DNA from: Sipunculus nudus
Lineage: Eukaryota > Annelida > Sipuncula > Golfingiida > Sipunculidae
Assembly: GCA_026874595.1 (NCBI GenBank)
Contig: CM049314.1
Location: 39,736,045 to 39,800,044, forward strand
Direction: 5' to 3'
Length of the DNA stretch: 64,000 bases
Shown: one piece after another, positions 48,340 through 60,345 of the stretch
Numbering within the stretch: the first letter of the stretch is position 1
Layout: each line of letters begins with the position of its first letter
Program-made: the position numbers and the translations under genes
Notes under the pieces: generated by a model
Databases searched by the model: none
The model's input: the letters and a program-made list of their open reading frames with translations, nothing else
Told to the model about the DNA's origin: nothing

Positions 48340-48765
48340 CGATAAAAGTTACCCCTTCTGGTGCCTAAGGGATAAGGTTGCCCTTACCATGTGACGGACC
48401 GGGTTGCCTTTTGTGTGGGTTTGGTGACGCACTCAACATATCAGCACTCAGGCACACAAAAAAATCACAAATCAGCGGTTACACAACAAGAGTATATTTA
48501 AAAGAATATAAAATATACAAAGGTACAAAATCACCTACGAGATCACCGAGACCTGTTACGCCTCACTGGATACACTGCTGCATGCACCAAATAAAACCTT
48601 TAGTAAAAGCACAGAGCCTCTAAAAGTCTCTTGATCTTCTAGACTAGTGATTATGGACCAGACTGGCTGAACCCCACTGGACATCCGCTGACAGCACCTC
48701 ACTGGACATCCGCTTGCTGCACTTCACTAGACACCCGCTGGCGGCACCTCACATGACCTCCATGA
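48340..48765. repeat. Spacer with a ~29-bp minisatellite next to segment B
   Basis: From about 48,672 to 48,750 there are three imperfect units of CACTGGACATCCGCTGNC and GCACCTCACTGGACATCC type. The stretch before it (GTGACGGACCGGGTTGCC and on) could be a solo LTR or another repeat, but no second copy is in the window. Confidence 0.5.
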
Positions 48766-48931
48766 ACAGTTTTACCTTGAAACCTTTAACTTTGAAATTC
48801 AAATTTCCAGGTGTCATTCACCAACAATTTTTTCCTATTTCTATGTCTGATTTTTCTAACATGGAAGCCTGCCGTTAACAAGTATATTCTCTTAACAGTG
48901 TAAAAAATTACTGTCCTATTCTATAACCTTT

Positions 48932-49115
48932 TATATGGTTAATACGCTTAACTCGTGACCGCCAGATTTTGTGTCTCTGCCCGACACGACGACTGTCTGC
49001 GCAAAAGTCTATATCACTAGTGTGCGCCCATTCCACCTAGGAGCGAATATACGGCTGGCAATATGTAAAACGAACAAGCCTTCGGAAAACGAGTTTGGCT
49101 GATTTGTTCTATGCT
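48932..49115 (+). repeat. SINE (segment B copy)
   Basis: Counterpart of 33,872-34,055, inherited through the segmental duplication. Confidence 0.6.
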
Positions 49116-51144
49116 CCCAATATATCCATTACCAAGGGCTTAGTCTGAACAATGTACTAAGTAGACAGACATAATTATATGTTTAATATATATGGCAACA
49201 TGCTCTACTGAAAAGCCAACATATCATTACCGGGGTAATGATAATTTGATAATTGGAATGGGGTCAGGTTATTAGGGTACTGGTAATGTTTAAATGATGG
49301 TACAAGTCAGCCCATCTCAATATTGACATTGTATATACAATTTAGATTGAAAGTATATGCTTTAGAATGTATATAAATATATTTTCTAAACAGCATTGGT
49401 TAACTTGCATTAAGGGGGAAATAGTTCACCTAAACAGAAACAGAAATCACAAAATAAAAAAAAATGTTGTTAAAATAAAACGTGCAGACTACAAAGAAGA
49501 GAATGGTTTATCTTAGTCACATCACGGACATTACTATTCCTTTTTCCTTGTGAGCTAAGCACATAATGCATATGTTATACATGGAATATGCATTATCTTA
49601 TAAAAGGCTTCATGTCTGCCAAATAACTGACATATAAATAGTTTACTCGGGATAATAGACACATCACTTTTTATATGCATGGCAATGTAACCGAAGCAAT
49701 CATACATGTGGTGCATGTACACTATAATATACTCAAGCTTCACGAGTACACTCAGGAAAAGCCTGTAACTGATTGGAGGATTTTTTTTTGCTGGTCTGTA
49801 CAGCGGATCTGTTTGTAACTAAGAATAATTTGGCTACAATGTCTCTCCAGTTAACTCTTACTTCTTCTGTGTGTAGGAGGGATTTCGAATGTGTCTGAAT
49901 TTTGTCGGTCTTACGTTGTAATCATCTTTTTTAATTTACCCAATGGAAGATCACTTGCACTATGCGAGAGCCCACAATGCACTTCACCCAATGCAACCTC
50001 ATAGAATGTACTCTAAGCTGGATTCGTCAAAACATGCCTGGAATTGTGAAGGAGATTTTGGATTCTGGAACCATCAAAGGGAAAGGACAATTCCAAATCA
50101 TATCCATTGGCTCAGGCAAAGGTTCGTTTCAAACTACCTTACTGATTATCTATAATTCCGTGACACTATTTCAGTGTAAGGTTTTCTAAAATATTATTGA
50201 ATAAAAATTACCTTGCTTGTATAATTAAATGAAACACCCTCGAATTTATATCGAGTGTTTCATAGGTGTGCAAATTGTTTATATCATGAGACTTTTTTTT
50301 CATAATTATTTATAATCAGTACACTTCTAACAAAATAACCGCTGCAATTCTTTATCGCAGACTTCCTAATCAGTTAAAAAAAGATATATAGATAACTACA
50401 CTGACAGATTGTTTTGCATAATTTCGTATACTATCTCTAGTAATATTGCACTTAAATTCAATATAAAATAGCAGCTACCAATGAATTTCATCTTTCAGTG
50501 GCCTCTTTTCGTTATTGATTTATTTAGGGTATTGGTGAGAAATGTTTCTATCATAATTGCTTTTTAGGATTTCAAGACGCCGCAATATTGGACGAGGTGA
50601 TGAAGTTCCGCTAAAGATCAAATAAACCGCAGTAGATCCATGTGGCGTCAGCATGAAACAATTTGAAAAGAATGTTGCCAATAACCCAAAATATGCCGAG
50701 GTAGAATTTGATCTCCGTGCAATGAAGGCTGAAGACTATTTGTCTAGCAAAGCCTCCAATAGAAAATTTCATCTGGTTCTCTTCATACACAGTTTGTATT
50801 ACTTCTACGAACGAATAGGTGAGTGTTGAAAGATTTCTATAATTTGACAGACGAAGAAGGATGCATAGTCGCTAATACCTCTAAAAAAGGTAACCTCTCT
50901 CTGTCTCTCTGAATATAATAATAATAATCATCACATTCATCATAATTAGTCAAATCATCATAATTAGTTATGGTAGAGCTGGCCTAGTGTACATATGGGT
51001 GAAAAGTTAAGGTTACAGTTGAAAAGTATGGCAAATAGAAAGAGGTTTTTATCCATGTGCACGAGTGAAAAATCCTCCTGGGCCAAACAAATTATAGAAG
51101 ATATGTCTGAAATAAAATGTGCTATAGAAAATCACCTATTGTCC

Positions 51145-52095
51145 TCCTTTGGCCATGTTTAGTTTGAGCAAGTCTGTACTTCAGTACGTCAGAGGCCCTC
51201 ATGGACACCAATGACCCCTGTAAATTAAGAAAGATCAAGCATGTTTTTGTTGAGATATCGGGTGCGACAGAAAATCACCCATTTTGCTCTGGTGGCCATA
51301 TTGGAATTCGACAGAGCTGTAATTTGATAGGGATAGTATACTCATAGGTACCAATCATCCCTATGAACGTGGGAAAGTTGAAGTATGTTAATCTTTAGTT
51401 ATCGCGCACAAAAAAAAAAAGAATCAGCGATTCGACTGTGGCGGCAATATTAGAATCTCGACAAATGTGTAATTCGATAGGTCTAGAACCCTCATATGTA
51501 CCAATCATCCTGTGGATTTGGGAAAGGTGAAGTATGTTTTTGTTGAGTTAGCCTACGCGAAAGAAATCAGCGACTGGACTGTCGCGACTATATCGGAATT
51601 CCGAAAAGTCTGTAATTTAATAAGTTGTCATATGTACCAATCACCTCTGTAATATATAGATAAGGCGGAAGTAGTTTGTTTAGTTAATGCACGCAAAAGA
51701 AAATCGGGAATTGGACTGTGGCGGCCATATTTAAATTCCTACAGGTCTGCTATTCAGTAGGTCTAGAGCCTTCATATGTACCAATCATCCCCGTGAATTT
51801 GGGAAGGCTGTAGTATGTTGTTTTGTGTTATTGGGCGAGAAAAAAGATCAGGGATTTGGCTGTGGTGACAATATTGGAATTCTGACAGATCTGAAAATCA
51901 ATAGGTCTGTAACCCTCATATGTAATAATCATCCCTGTGAATAAAGGAAAGCTGTTGTATGTTGTTGTTGAGTTATCGCCCGCGAAAGAAAGTGTCAGTG
52001 ACGGAAATACGGAATTACGGAAGGACAGAAGTACGGAGGGACGGGAAGACGGAAGGATGGAGTGACGGAAGGACGGACTGACACGGTGATCACTA
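51145..52095. repeat. ~155-bp tandem repeats in intron 2 of copy 3
   Basis: Segment B counterpart of 36,150-37,095, with the same unit order and the same GACGGAAGGACGGA-type end. The number of units has not changed since the duplication. Confidence 0.85.
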
Positions 52096-52396
52096 AAGGC
52101 ACAGCTTGTAAAGCGGGGCCTTATTAATGATAAGTTGGTGTCTGTGTGTTTAAACGGACAATATACAGGAACAAGTATGCGATTAAGGCAACCATTGTAG
52201 TCTTAGGGTTTCGCTGAACCAATGCAAACTATTTGCTGAATGAATGACTGAAATAAATATGTTATGTAATAATCCTCGGGATATGAGGGGAGTCTTATAC
52301 AACACTCAATAGTCTATAGATTGTATATACGGTTTATATATTGATGGGATAGTATTTACTGACAAACCTAATCCACACAACATGTCTATAAGTTAC

Positions 52397-52398
<2 letters not shown>

Positions 52399-52453
<55 letters not shown>
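52399..52453. repeat. (AT)n microsatellite, segment B intron 2
   Basis: Longer and purer than the A counterpart. About 40 bases present in A (between 37,455 and 37,500) are missing just after it. Confidence 0.95.
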
Positions 52454-52455
<2 letters not shown>

Positions 52456-54148
52456 TAATACAAAAAATATTGCAATATTGATAAAGTAGAGGGTGTTTCT
52501 GTCTGTTTAGGATTGTGCTGTTCATATGTAAGTCGCAACGAAGCGATTTCAAATAAATTACATATTGGATATTCTCATTGTAAAAATGACGGGAGTATTA
52601 CTTATTAAAACAATAATTAACCACTGTTTCTATCATTAGAGGGTGTTTATGCGATTGGAGAAGGGAAGCTTCCGATAGATGGCACTGCTTGGGCAAACGA
52701 TATTGACACGGCATTGGATAATGAGAAATTCGCCTGCAAACAAACAGAATTTCAATTCTGCATCGACTTAGGTATGATATATCTCAGGGAAAACCATTAT
52801 GATGAATATCTATATTCTAATGTTATTAACCTAATTCATTAACTTAATTATCTTATTTCAACCGTGATATGTGTTTTATAATTAACTTTTTTTTTATTTC
52901 AGAGCCAATAGTTGAATGTAGTGCTGAGGGGAATTTGCTTCTCGACTTTTTAACCCTTTCACCAAGTTTTCGCGAAACATCTAAACCAGAATTCGTGAAA
53001 GAGATTGTCGAAAAACTGATCAATATGGCAAAGAAGAAAAACAACAGGCCTGTTGGTTGCATCAACGTAAAGGTACATATAATCCATAAAAGAAGGTAAT
53101 GTTAGACGGATGAAATGTTATGATCGCATGAAGACGTTTAATGGTTTCACTTATCTTGTGTTAATAAACTGCTGTCCTGTCTCCTTGACTTGATTCCCGT
53201 AGGATCATGTTACAACAACTTTATAAAGAAGAACAATTGTGAACTATTTATGATTTATTTCTATTCTATTCATACAATACACATAACAAACAGGGATAAT
53301 ACCTGCAACCGACAGTGTGCAGACCGCACGATTTTCATGTTGGCTCTGCTTAAATACAGAATTTGGAACTGCAGAGTATCTGTTTCACAAAGTTTATCAG
53401 AATATATAGCAATGGGCCTGAGGCCTACATCCTCTCCTTCAAACTCATTCATTCATTACTTTATTCTTTCATGCACTCATTCAATAACATTTGTCATCTT
53501 GTATTTTTGCTTATATATGTTTGAAAAGGTCAGATCCTGATTATTATTACTAATTTGGGTCATAGATGGAGACCAGTGGCCTTAACTATATATATTCGTT
53601 TCCCATGCTTGCTGGACAGAGCCAGTATATAACTGTTTAACATTTGATTTTTTCAGTTTCATATTCAGATGACATTGAGCTGAATCTCGTTCACTCTGGT
53701 CTTTTTTGCATGGAGTATAAGTAAAATATATCATTTAAACAAATAGTAGTATACGTCAAACGGAAATTATCGGACAATATTTTAGGATACCAACAGATTA
53801 AACACCTAACTTGACAGTTTTTCTGTAGAGCTGTTAAAATGAAGTTATTTTATAAACACTCGTAGAACGTCTCTTGATGTTGGCAATTCGAAAAGGAAAA
53901 GTCCAAACCGGTCATATATACTTATACAAATCGGAGACAGGCTCATACATATTTGTGTGTATATATATGTATGACAAATTTTTACAGAATCACATCACTT
54001 TTAAACACAATATCCAAATAATTTTTCTGAACCTTTATTTACCAAACAAGCAAGATACAGAATTAATCACAGTATGATTTATAATATGATACATCTCATG
54101 GCATAAACTGAATCTCACTTATCAAAGAACAGAAGGGTTAACGTTTTT

Positions 54149-56579
54149 AGCTCAGCTGACTTTCAGTCATGCTGGGCTATAGCGATGGGTCTTTGTCCGT
54201 CGTCCTTCCGTCTGTCCGTCCGGCCGGCCGTCCGTCCGTTAGCAGGGCACAAATCGTAACCGTAGGGGCTAGGGCCATGAACCCTATGCAGTCTTAAAGG
54301 TTATAAAAAGATCTCCTTGCAAACCTGAAATTAGGTCACTGCGACCTATATTCTCGAAGTTATGGGGTGTGTTTGCACCCCCCAGAAATAACTCTTTGAG
54401 ACAAAATTTTCATCCCAAACCTTCCATCTTTCACATACAGCTCACCTACCAACAGGGGAAGAACCATAATTTTTTTGAGGTCAAAAGGTCAAAGGTCAAG
54501 GTCACAGGAGCCTCTTCTTTGAAAAGCCTGTGGGTGCATTTTAAGCCAACCCTTTCATCCCAATTCTTTGATCTTTCACATATAGCTCACCTACTAAGTT
54601 GGAGAAGAATCCTATAGATGTTGAGGTCACAAGGTCAAAGGTCAGGGTCACAGGATCCACTTCTTTGAAAAGGTTGTGGACACATTTCAAGCTAGACTTT
54701 TCATTCCAAACCTTCCAGCACTGATATCGCTTCTCTGCCAACATGGGAAAAGACCTGTTGATTTTGAGGTCAAAGGTCAAGTTCACAGCACCCACTTCTT
54801 GCATTGAGTCTTTTTCAGGCAAACTTTTCAATCTGTACCTTCCATCTGTCATATATGGCTTACCTACCAATAAGGGAAGAAGCCTATTGATGTGGAGGTC
54901 AAAACGTCAAAGGTCAACATCACAATATTTAATTGTTCTAAATGCTTGTGAGCATATTTCAAGTGTAACTGTTCAACACAAACCTTCAGTCTTTCACATA
55001 TGCCACATCTATGCATCACTCAGTTTGACTCAAACTTCATATTTATGGGTCTTTTTGCTTGAATAAATAACTTATTGATTTTGGGGTCAGCTGGTCAGCA
55101 GGTTAAAGGTTGCAGGTCAAAGTTATTCATCCATTGGTTGCCAAGTACTTACACCAGATTTAAGTGGTTAGTAGTTACCCATCATTTAGAAAGAATCCAG
55201 TTGATATATGGGCAAAAGGCCAAGGTCATAGGTCAGGGATGTTCACAATTACTTATTTTATAGACCATCTCTATTTTTCTTGTATATATAACCATCCCAC
55301 TCCAGCTGGTACATCTCCCTGTGTGGCTGTAATTGTGAGTGACACTGGTGACATATGACTCCCTTTTGTATCAGCCTATTAAGTGATAAGGCTCAGTGAT
55401 AAGTACCTCGTTACTTCATAACAAAAACACTGTTGTCAGAATGCTTCAGCCAGGCATTAAGACTATGAGAGTATAGTATTAAGGTTTAGCTACAGATTTA
55501 TAAGATGATGGGAACATTTTGCAGTTTATTTTATGGAATCCTAGCAATAAACTTGGTTTCCTAGATATCTGAATATTTTAATATATATCACCACATATAA
55601 AAGCAAGTGTTTGTTCTCATAATATGTGGATGTGTACCTTGATTTAGGATGGCTTTTTGTTTTATTTCAAGACTCTTAGTCATGCTTTCTGCATTTCTTT
55701 TCTTTCAGGTTTGGCAGTTTGCCTACCCTGCTGAACCCATTGAAAAGCAGAGTGATAATAAAAAATATTGGACTTACACTTTTTACAATTGCATATCTAT
55801 AAATCTGATATGAGGGTCTGGACATGCCTTTTGAATTATTTTGGGCATCCATTACTGGATAATTTGCCCAAAGTTTGGTCTCTTATTGGAGAATGTGGGA
55901 TATCAAATGTCATACTTGTCAGAAATCCATTATGTCTGCCAGTTAGCCACCTTAGAAATTCTTTCTTCAGTGCAGTTTCAGTAATTTTTCTTTAATGTTT
56001 GGTCCGATTTAGAGAATGTTTGTTGTCTGATTTCAGACTTGTCAGAAGTCCAATATGGACACCAGGCAACCATCTTTTAATTCCTTTTGATCATTTTATC
56101 TCAAGTACAGTTAAAGTGAATGCAGTTGGATGTATATTTATGTAATCTTGTAAAGGATTGGGTCAAATATTTCTGAATAAATATTACCATCATTTATAAA
56201 AGTGCAGTACAGTTGGCTTGTATTGAATAAAAATTCACACAGAAGCACCTGTTTCTCAATAATTCTTGCATGTATTTCCTTGATTTTTGCTATATACTTT
56301 GATCTTATATTTGCCCTTTGTGGTGTTCCTTTTGAGACTGACAGGTTTCAAGCAAGCTGTTGGAATAGTTCCTGATAGCTTAACAATCATGCATTTTCCT
56401 CAGACCATCAATTCACTGTGTTTGAACCAGACATAGGTGATATATATTTCTGTTGTCATAGAAAATTTTCAACAAATTGGCAAATTGGTTCTTCAAAATT
56501 TGCTGGAAGTTGTGAATCTCAGTCCATGATGTCACAGGTCATGCTTGGCAGCTGAGCGTCATGACCCATGGGTCACTTG
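54149..56579. mobile_element. 2.4-kb insertion with inverted AGCTCAGCTG ends, only in segment B
   Basis: Segment A has an uninterrupted T-run at the matching site (39,164-39,171). In B the same run is split 5 + 3, and removing 54,149-56,579 restores the A sequence exactly, so this is an insertion after the duplication. The left end begins AGCTCAGCTGACTTTCAG followed by a GTCCGTCCGTC-rich stretch. Near the right end is CAGCTGAGCG, the inverse, followed by CCCATGGGTCACTTGT. From memory, an AGCTCACCTG start with CCGTCCGTC and a GGTGAGCG..CTTGTT end is a common design of non-autonomous elements in bivalves. No target-site duplication can be distinguished in the T-run. Inside are repeats of ~130-150 bases with TCACATATAGCTCACCTACC and GAGGTCAAAGGTCAAGGTCA. 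No protein is encoded. Confidence 0.8.
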
Positions 56580-56654
56580 TTTATACTTGCCACTAGATTC
56601 AACATCGATTATAATTTCGTGTTGTTTATCAAATAGGCTTTAAAGGGGAAATGT

Positions 56655-56935
56655 ACAACATCCTGAAACTTGGGTATTTACAAAGCATGAAGTAAAATCA
56701 ATTAGTAGTGTTTCGAAATGCTATTGTCTTTAGAAAAAGTAAAAAACTCACTCTGAAGTGGTTAGCAATTACACAAATATTAAAAAGGAATATTCCAGAT
56801 TTAAAATGGTCTCAAATGAAACAAAATTGAAATAATCAAACAAAAAGGAAACAATTATTATGATAGAAAATATTGTTAATAAAAATAAATATCTAAGTGT
56901 CGATACATCGTTTTTTCTGTTTGATAGAAAAAATA
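56655..56935 (+). pseudogene. LINE reverse transcriptase remnant (segment B)
   Basis: Counterpart of 39,240-39,515 with the same landmarks. It lies right after the 2.4-kb insertion. Confidence 0.5.
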
Positions 56936-58235
56936 TTTATTTCCTAAACATATTCGTTGTATCAACTTTTCATTGCAATCTTCTGCTCAATATGTATTTA
57001 CTCATGTTGCATATTGAAAGTTTATTTTTTTCTAGCGTTTGCACAATTGTTTCTTTTAGCGTAAACACCAAAGACATGAAAAAAAATAATGAACAAGACT
57101 GTAAAATAATGTACCGAATAAAAATCGCTTAGAAAATGCTCTGTGAGACTATCTGTGACTAATAATTTAGAAGCTTGTTTATATTATGCCTTTTAAGTAA
57201 ACTATGATCAAGTGTAAGACAATATAAAAGTGTCGGAATTATTTAATTTTTATTACAAATTATCTAATATGCTAGAAATATTATCAATACCTGCGCTAAA
57301 GGAAATGTTGTAATAATTTGGTTAAGATGACAGCAACTTTGTTTTTAATCAATTAAGCTTAAAAATGACTAGCTTTCAATTAAATTTGACCCTCTTGGAA
57401 TCCATCCTGAAGGCTGAATACGTGGGTCATTTACAGCTAGCTTTGTTTGAAGTTGTCTTTTAATTGATTTTCAAAAATAAAAATGATACATGGTACTGCA
57501 TGATTATTTGTTATTCAGTATGAGACTGACCACAGTCGCATGAGTCCTTATTTTAGGGGGAAATAGAAAGAAAGCGACTTAGCATATTACACCTCCTTAG
57601 TGATACATGCTATCTCTGTACTAAGTAAGGCACGACTATATACTAATGTTGTGCAGTTTTTTCAGTTTCTTTGAAAAAAAAAACCACAACCACAAATAGG
57701 AATTTAAGCAACTGTGTGGTGACAAATGATATATCCATAAATTTTATATGTACGTAAATCCTTATTAACCTGATTTTCTATGTTATAATTTATATGGCTA
57801 TTAGCATCAGTCAAGGGCATGCAGAGTTCTTATAAAATGAGACTAAAGTTGCCAACAAACCTCCAGAAATCACCCATATAGAAAATCTATTCAATTAACT
57901 TAGATGAGATGATTATCTTAAACTATGTGAAAAAATTTATAATGCAATTAGAGAATTTTCTTGTATATCAATTATATCTTCAAAGACAGTATTTTGTAAA
58001 GCCCCAGTTCATTAATACAATGTTTCTGATACTTCACACCTCATATTACTTTAAACTATACAATTATCGTATAATTCATAATAAATAATTGTATCGGACG
58101 CAAATTTTGATAGCATGAGTCATGAGTTGAATCAGAAGCCGCCAATGAAGCAAATCGTTTCCAGGCTACAGAGACAGAAACGATAAAGGGAATATCATAT
58201 GAAAGTCGTTTACCAGTTACAGAGGAGATATTTGC

Positions 58236-58246
58236 ATATATATATT

Positions 58247-58281
<35 letters not shown>
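58236..58281. repeat. (AT)n microsatellite, segment B
   Basis: Counterpart of 40,813-40,877, about 20 bases shorter. Confidence 0.95.
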
Positions 58282-58286
<5 letters not shown>

Positions 58287-58475
58287 TAAAAACAATTTCT
58301 CTGGGGCCAGCCCTATCTTCTCGTTGCAAATAAAATTCCATAATTTCAGGATTTGGTTACTCCAATAAAATAAACACCTTTCTGTTTGTCCCCAGTTGCT
58401 AACGACCCTTCAATCGTATGTTTTGAACTGCTTGATTACTGTGATGCTGTGTTTTACGCGAAAACTAGCTTTTCC

Positions 58476-58613
58476 ACCCTACAATTACGACCACTATTTT
58501 TGGTCCCAAATACACGATCCAGGTAATTTAGAGTTTCACAAATACGACCACCCCCAAATTACGACCACTTTGGTCAGTCCCTAAGCGGTCGTAATTGTGG
58601 GGTTCCACTGTAG
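58476..58613. mobile_element. MITE-like element with both ends (segment B)
   Basis: About 135 bases bounded by CCCTACAATTACGACCA on the left and GGTCGTAATTGTGGGG on the right, which are inverted complements over about 14 bases. An internal ACGACCACCCCCAAATTACG partly repeats the terminus. No coding capacity. The complete form here shows that A lost its left end. Confidence 0.65.
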
Positions 58614-58634
58614 TTTCTTTACGAATGTAGATGG

Positions 58635-59376
58635 ACTGTGTGACTAAAATGTGTCCGATTTAGCGTCTAGCTTGGCTTTCGATAACACATAAGTCAGTGG
58701 GTTCATATATGTCAAGACTAGAACTTAATACCGTACAGGTAATCGTGAAACTTGTTGGTAACTGCACACTTCAGTACCAAGAACTCCAGTCTATGGACTG
58801 AAAAGTTCTTTTCACTGGGTTTCAGAGACCCGCTGGCGTAGGCAATTACATGGCAATTACACGTTTCTGGCCATAATGTTTTTGTAGCAGTAAAGCACTT
58901 ATCACTCTAGGCATGCATTCGTGTGTAAATTAAAGTATTTATTGAAGTCGGTGAATCCTAGAACCGGCGGTGTTGCCAGTCATCCGATTATGGTGTTAAA
59001 AGCATCCTACTAAGAACTCCTCCACACCGATTGTTTTCATGATTATTCTCGTTGTTTGGTCTTGACTTTTGATTCGCTCGGCTTTGTTAACAGCTGATTA
59101 AAATTACGTTTGTACCCAGTGAAGCCTAGACAATTTATCAACTCTTCAACACTCCGTGGAACAGGCCAGCTCTATATTGCCTCAGTCGTTAGTGTCTCGA
59201 TTCCGTTGGCGGATATTATTTGACCTAGATAATGGACTGTGTTGGTAAACATTTTGAAGGTTTCAATTTTAGACCGTGTACCGTTAGTTTGCCGAAAACA
59301 ACATCAATCCTCGGTAATTTTTTATTGAAAGTAGTCTAGAAACCAATAATATCTTCAAGGTACACTTGCCACTGAT
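58635..59376 (-). pseudogene. Gypsy RT-RNase H fragment (segment B)
   Basis: Counterpart of 41,205-41,940, with the same RT and RNase H landmarks and the same stops. B has about 12 extra bases (TCTAGAAACCAA) near 59,335 before the YLED region. Confidence 0.75.
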
Positions 59377-59946
59377 TAAGAGTTATATTACACACAATCT
59401 ATTAAACTCATACAGTCCTATGGGTCCTACTATGAACGATGTTTTATGATTGCCATGTTATTTAATTTTACCTACAGATATCTAGATTATGATTGAAGTG
59501 CAGAAAACTATTGTGCGCTAGAGACAAAAAAAATGAGTGTCTCACCTATTCTTGGCATGTAGTATGTGTCCCGTACCGTGGTGAGTGTAATTTCCTTAAG
59601 TCCACACAAAATGTAAAGTTAACCAAGCACCAAATTTCACGCGTATAGACTGCTATTTACTTGTTTATATAAATATTACACTAATGTGAAATATTGATAA
59701 AAAAAAGAGAGGAGACAATAAAATTAGAAGCAAAATACCGATTCCGTGACCGTGTGTGAATTGGCAAAGTACATTTTTCACGTTGTGCAGAAACTGAAGT
59801 CTATCAACTTTTTAGTTACTCAATAACAACATTTAGTCTCGTGAGCTCATATATTCAAAGTGAGAGTTTGTAAACACATGCATTATACTCAACTTCCGGT
59901 GATGGCGTAAAGGTGCCTCCTAAGATCCTCCTCCGGTAAACAAAAC

Positions 59947-60240
59947 ATGGCGGAAAATTCTAAACAAAATCAACTTAGTTCCACGAAAAGTCCAACAAAG
60001 CAAAGTCCTGGTGCACAAACAGCGTGATCCGAGCTCCTCGATGACAATGGGGCCGTGCCAAAGTACCGCGACCTCAACTCCTGGAACATCAGCTTTGTGG
60101 ATTGTATCACTCTTCAAGAGTGCAATGCGACGTTTAATACGGACAGAGTAAATCTCCGGAACTTGTGTTTTGCCTCATTGAATACAGTTACTGGCCCCCT
60201 ATCGAGCACCAATACTGACGGCAGTCAACGGACTTTTCTT
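59947..60240 (+). pseudogene. Unrecognised ORF with one in-frame TGA (segment B)
   Basis: Counterpart of 42,511-42,810 with the TGA at 60,025 in the same place, so the stop is older than the duplication. Many amino-acid-changing differences from A and almost no silent ones. Confidence 0.4.
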
Positions 60241-60266
60241 TGTATTTGTATTTTTGTACTCCGTCT

Positions 60267-60286
60267 TCCCCTCTCTCTCTCTCTCT

Positions 60287-60319
<33 letters not shown>

Positions 60320-60345
60320 ATATGTATATATATATATATGTTAAC
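60267..60345. repeat. (CT)n(AT)n microsatellite, segment B
   Basis: Two CT runs and a following AT run; longer than in A. Confidence 0.95.

Larger units (their letters stand above)
49943..53724 (+). pseudogene. HNMT-like pseudogene, copy 3 (segment B)
   Basis: Exons: 49,943-50,121; 50,568-50,889; 52,640-52,771; 52,903-53,072; probable last exon 53,657-53,724. Splice sites match those of copy 2. Lesions against copy 2: a two-base deletion in exon 1 near 49,985; a one-base deletion in exon 2 near 50,607; a Tyr codon turned into TAA at about 50,622; another one-base deletion near 50,821. Exons 3 and 4 are intact. The last codon before the stop differs only synonymously (AAG for AAA). An ATG in the other frame at 49,962 would bypass the exon 1 deletion and read into SIGSGKG, but the exon 2 lesions still end the protein early. 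A transcribed non-coding or truncated product remains possible. Confidence 0.88.

Noticed and set aside
54369-55260. Several frames of 60-110 codons inside the 2.4-kb insertion
   Set aside because: They read through internal GGTCAAAGGTCAAGGTCA-type repeats on both strands; non-autonomous element.
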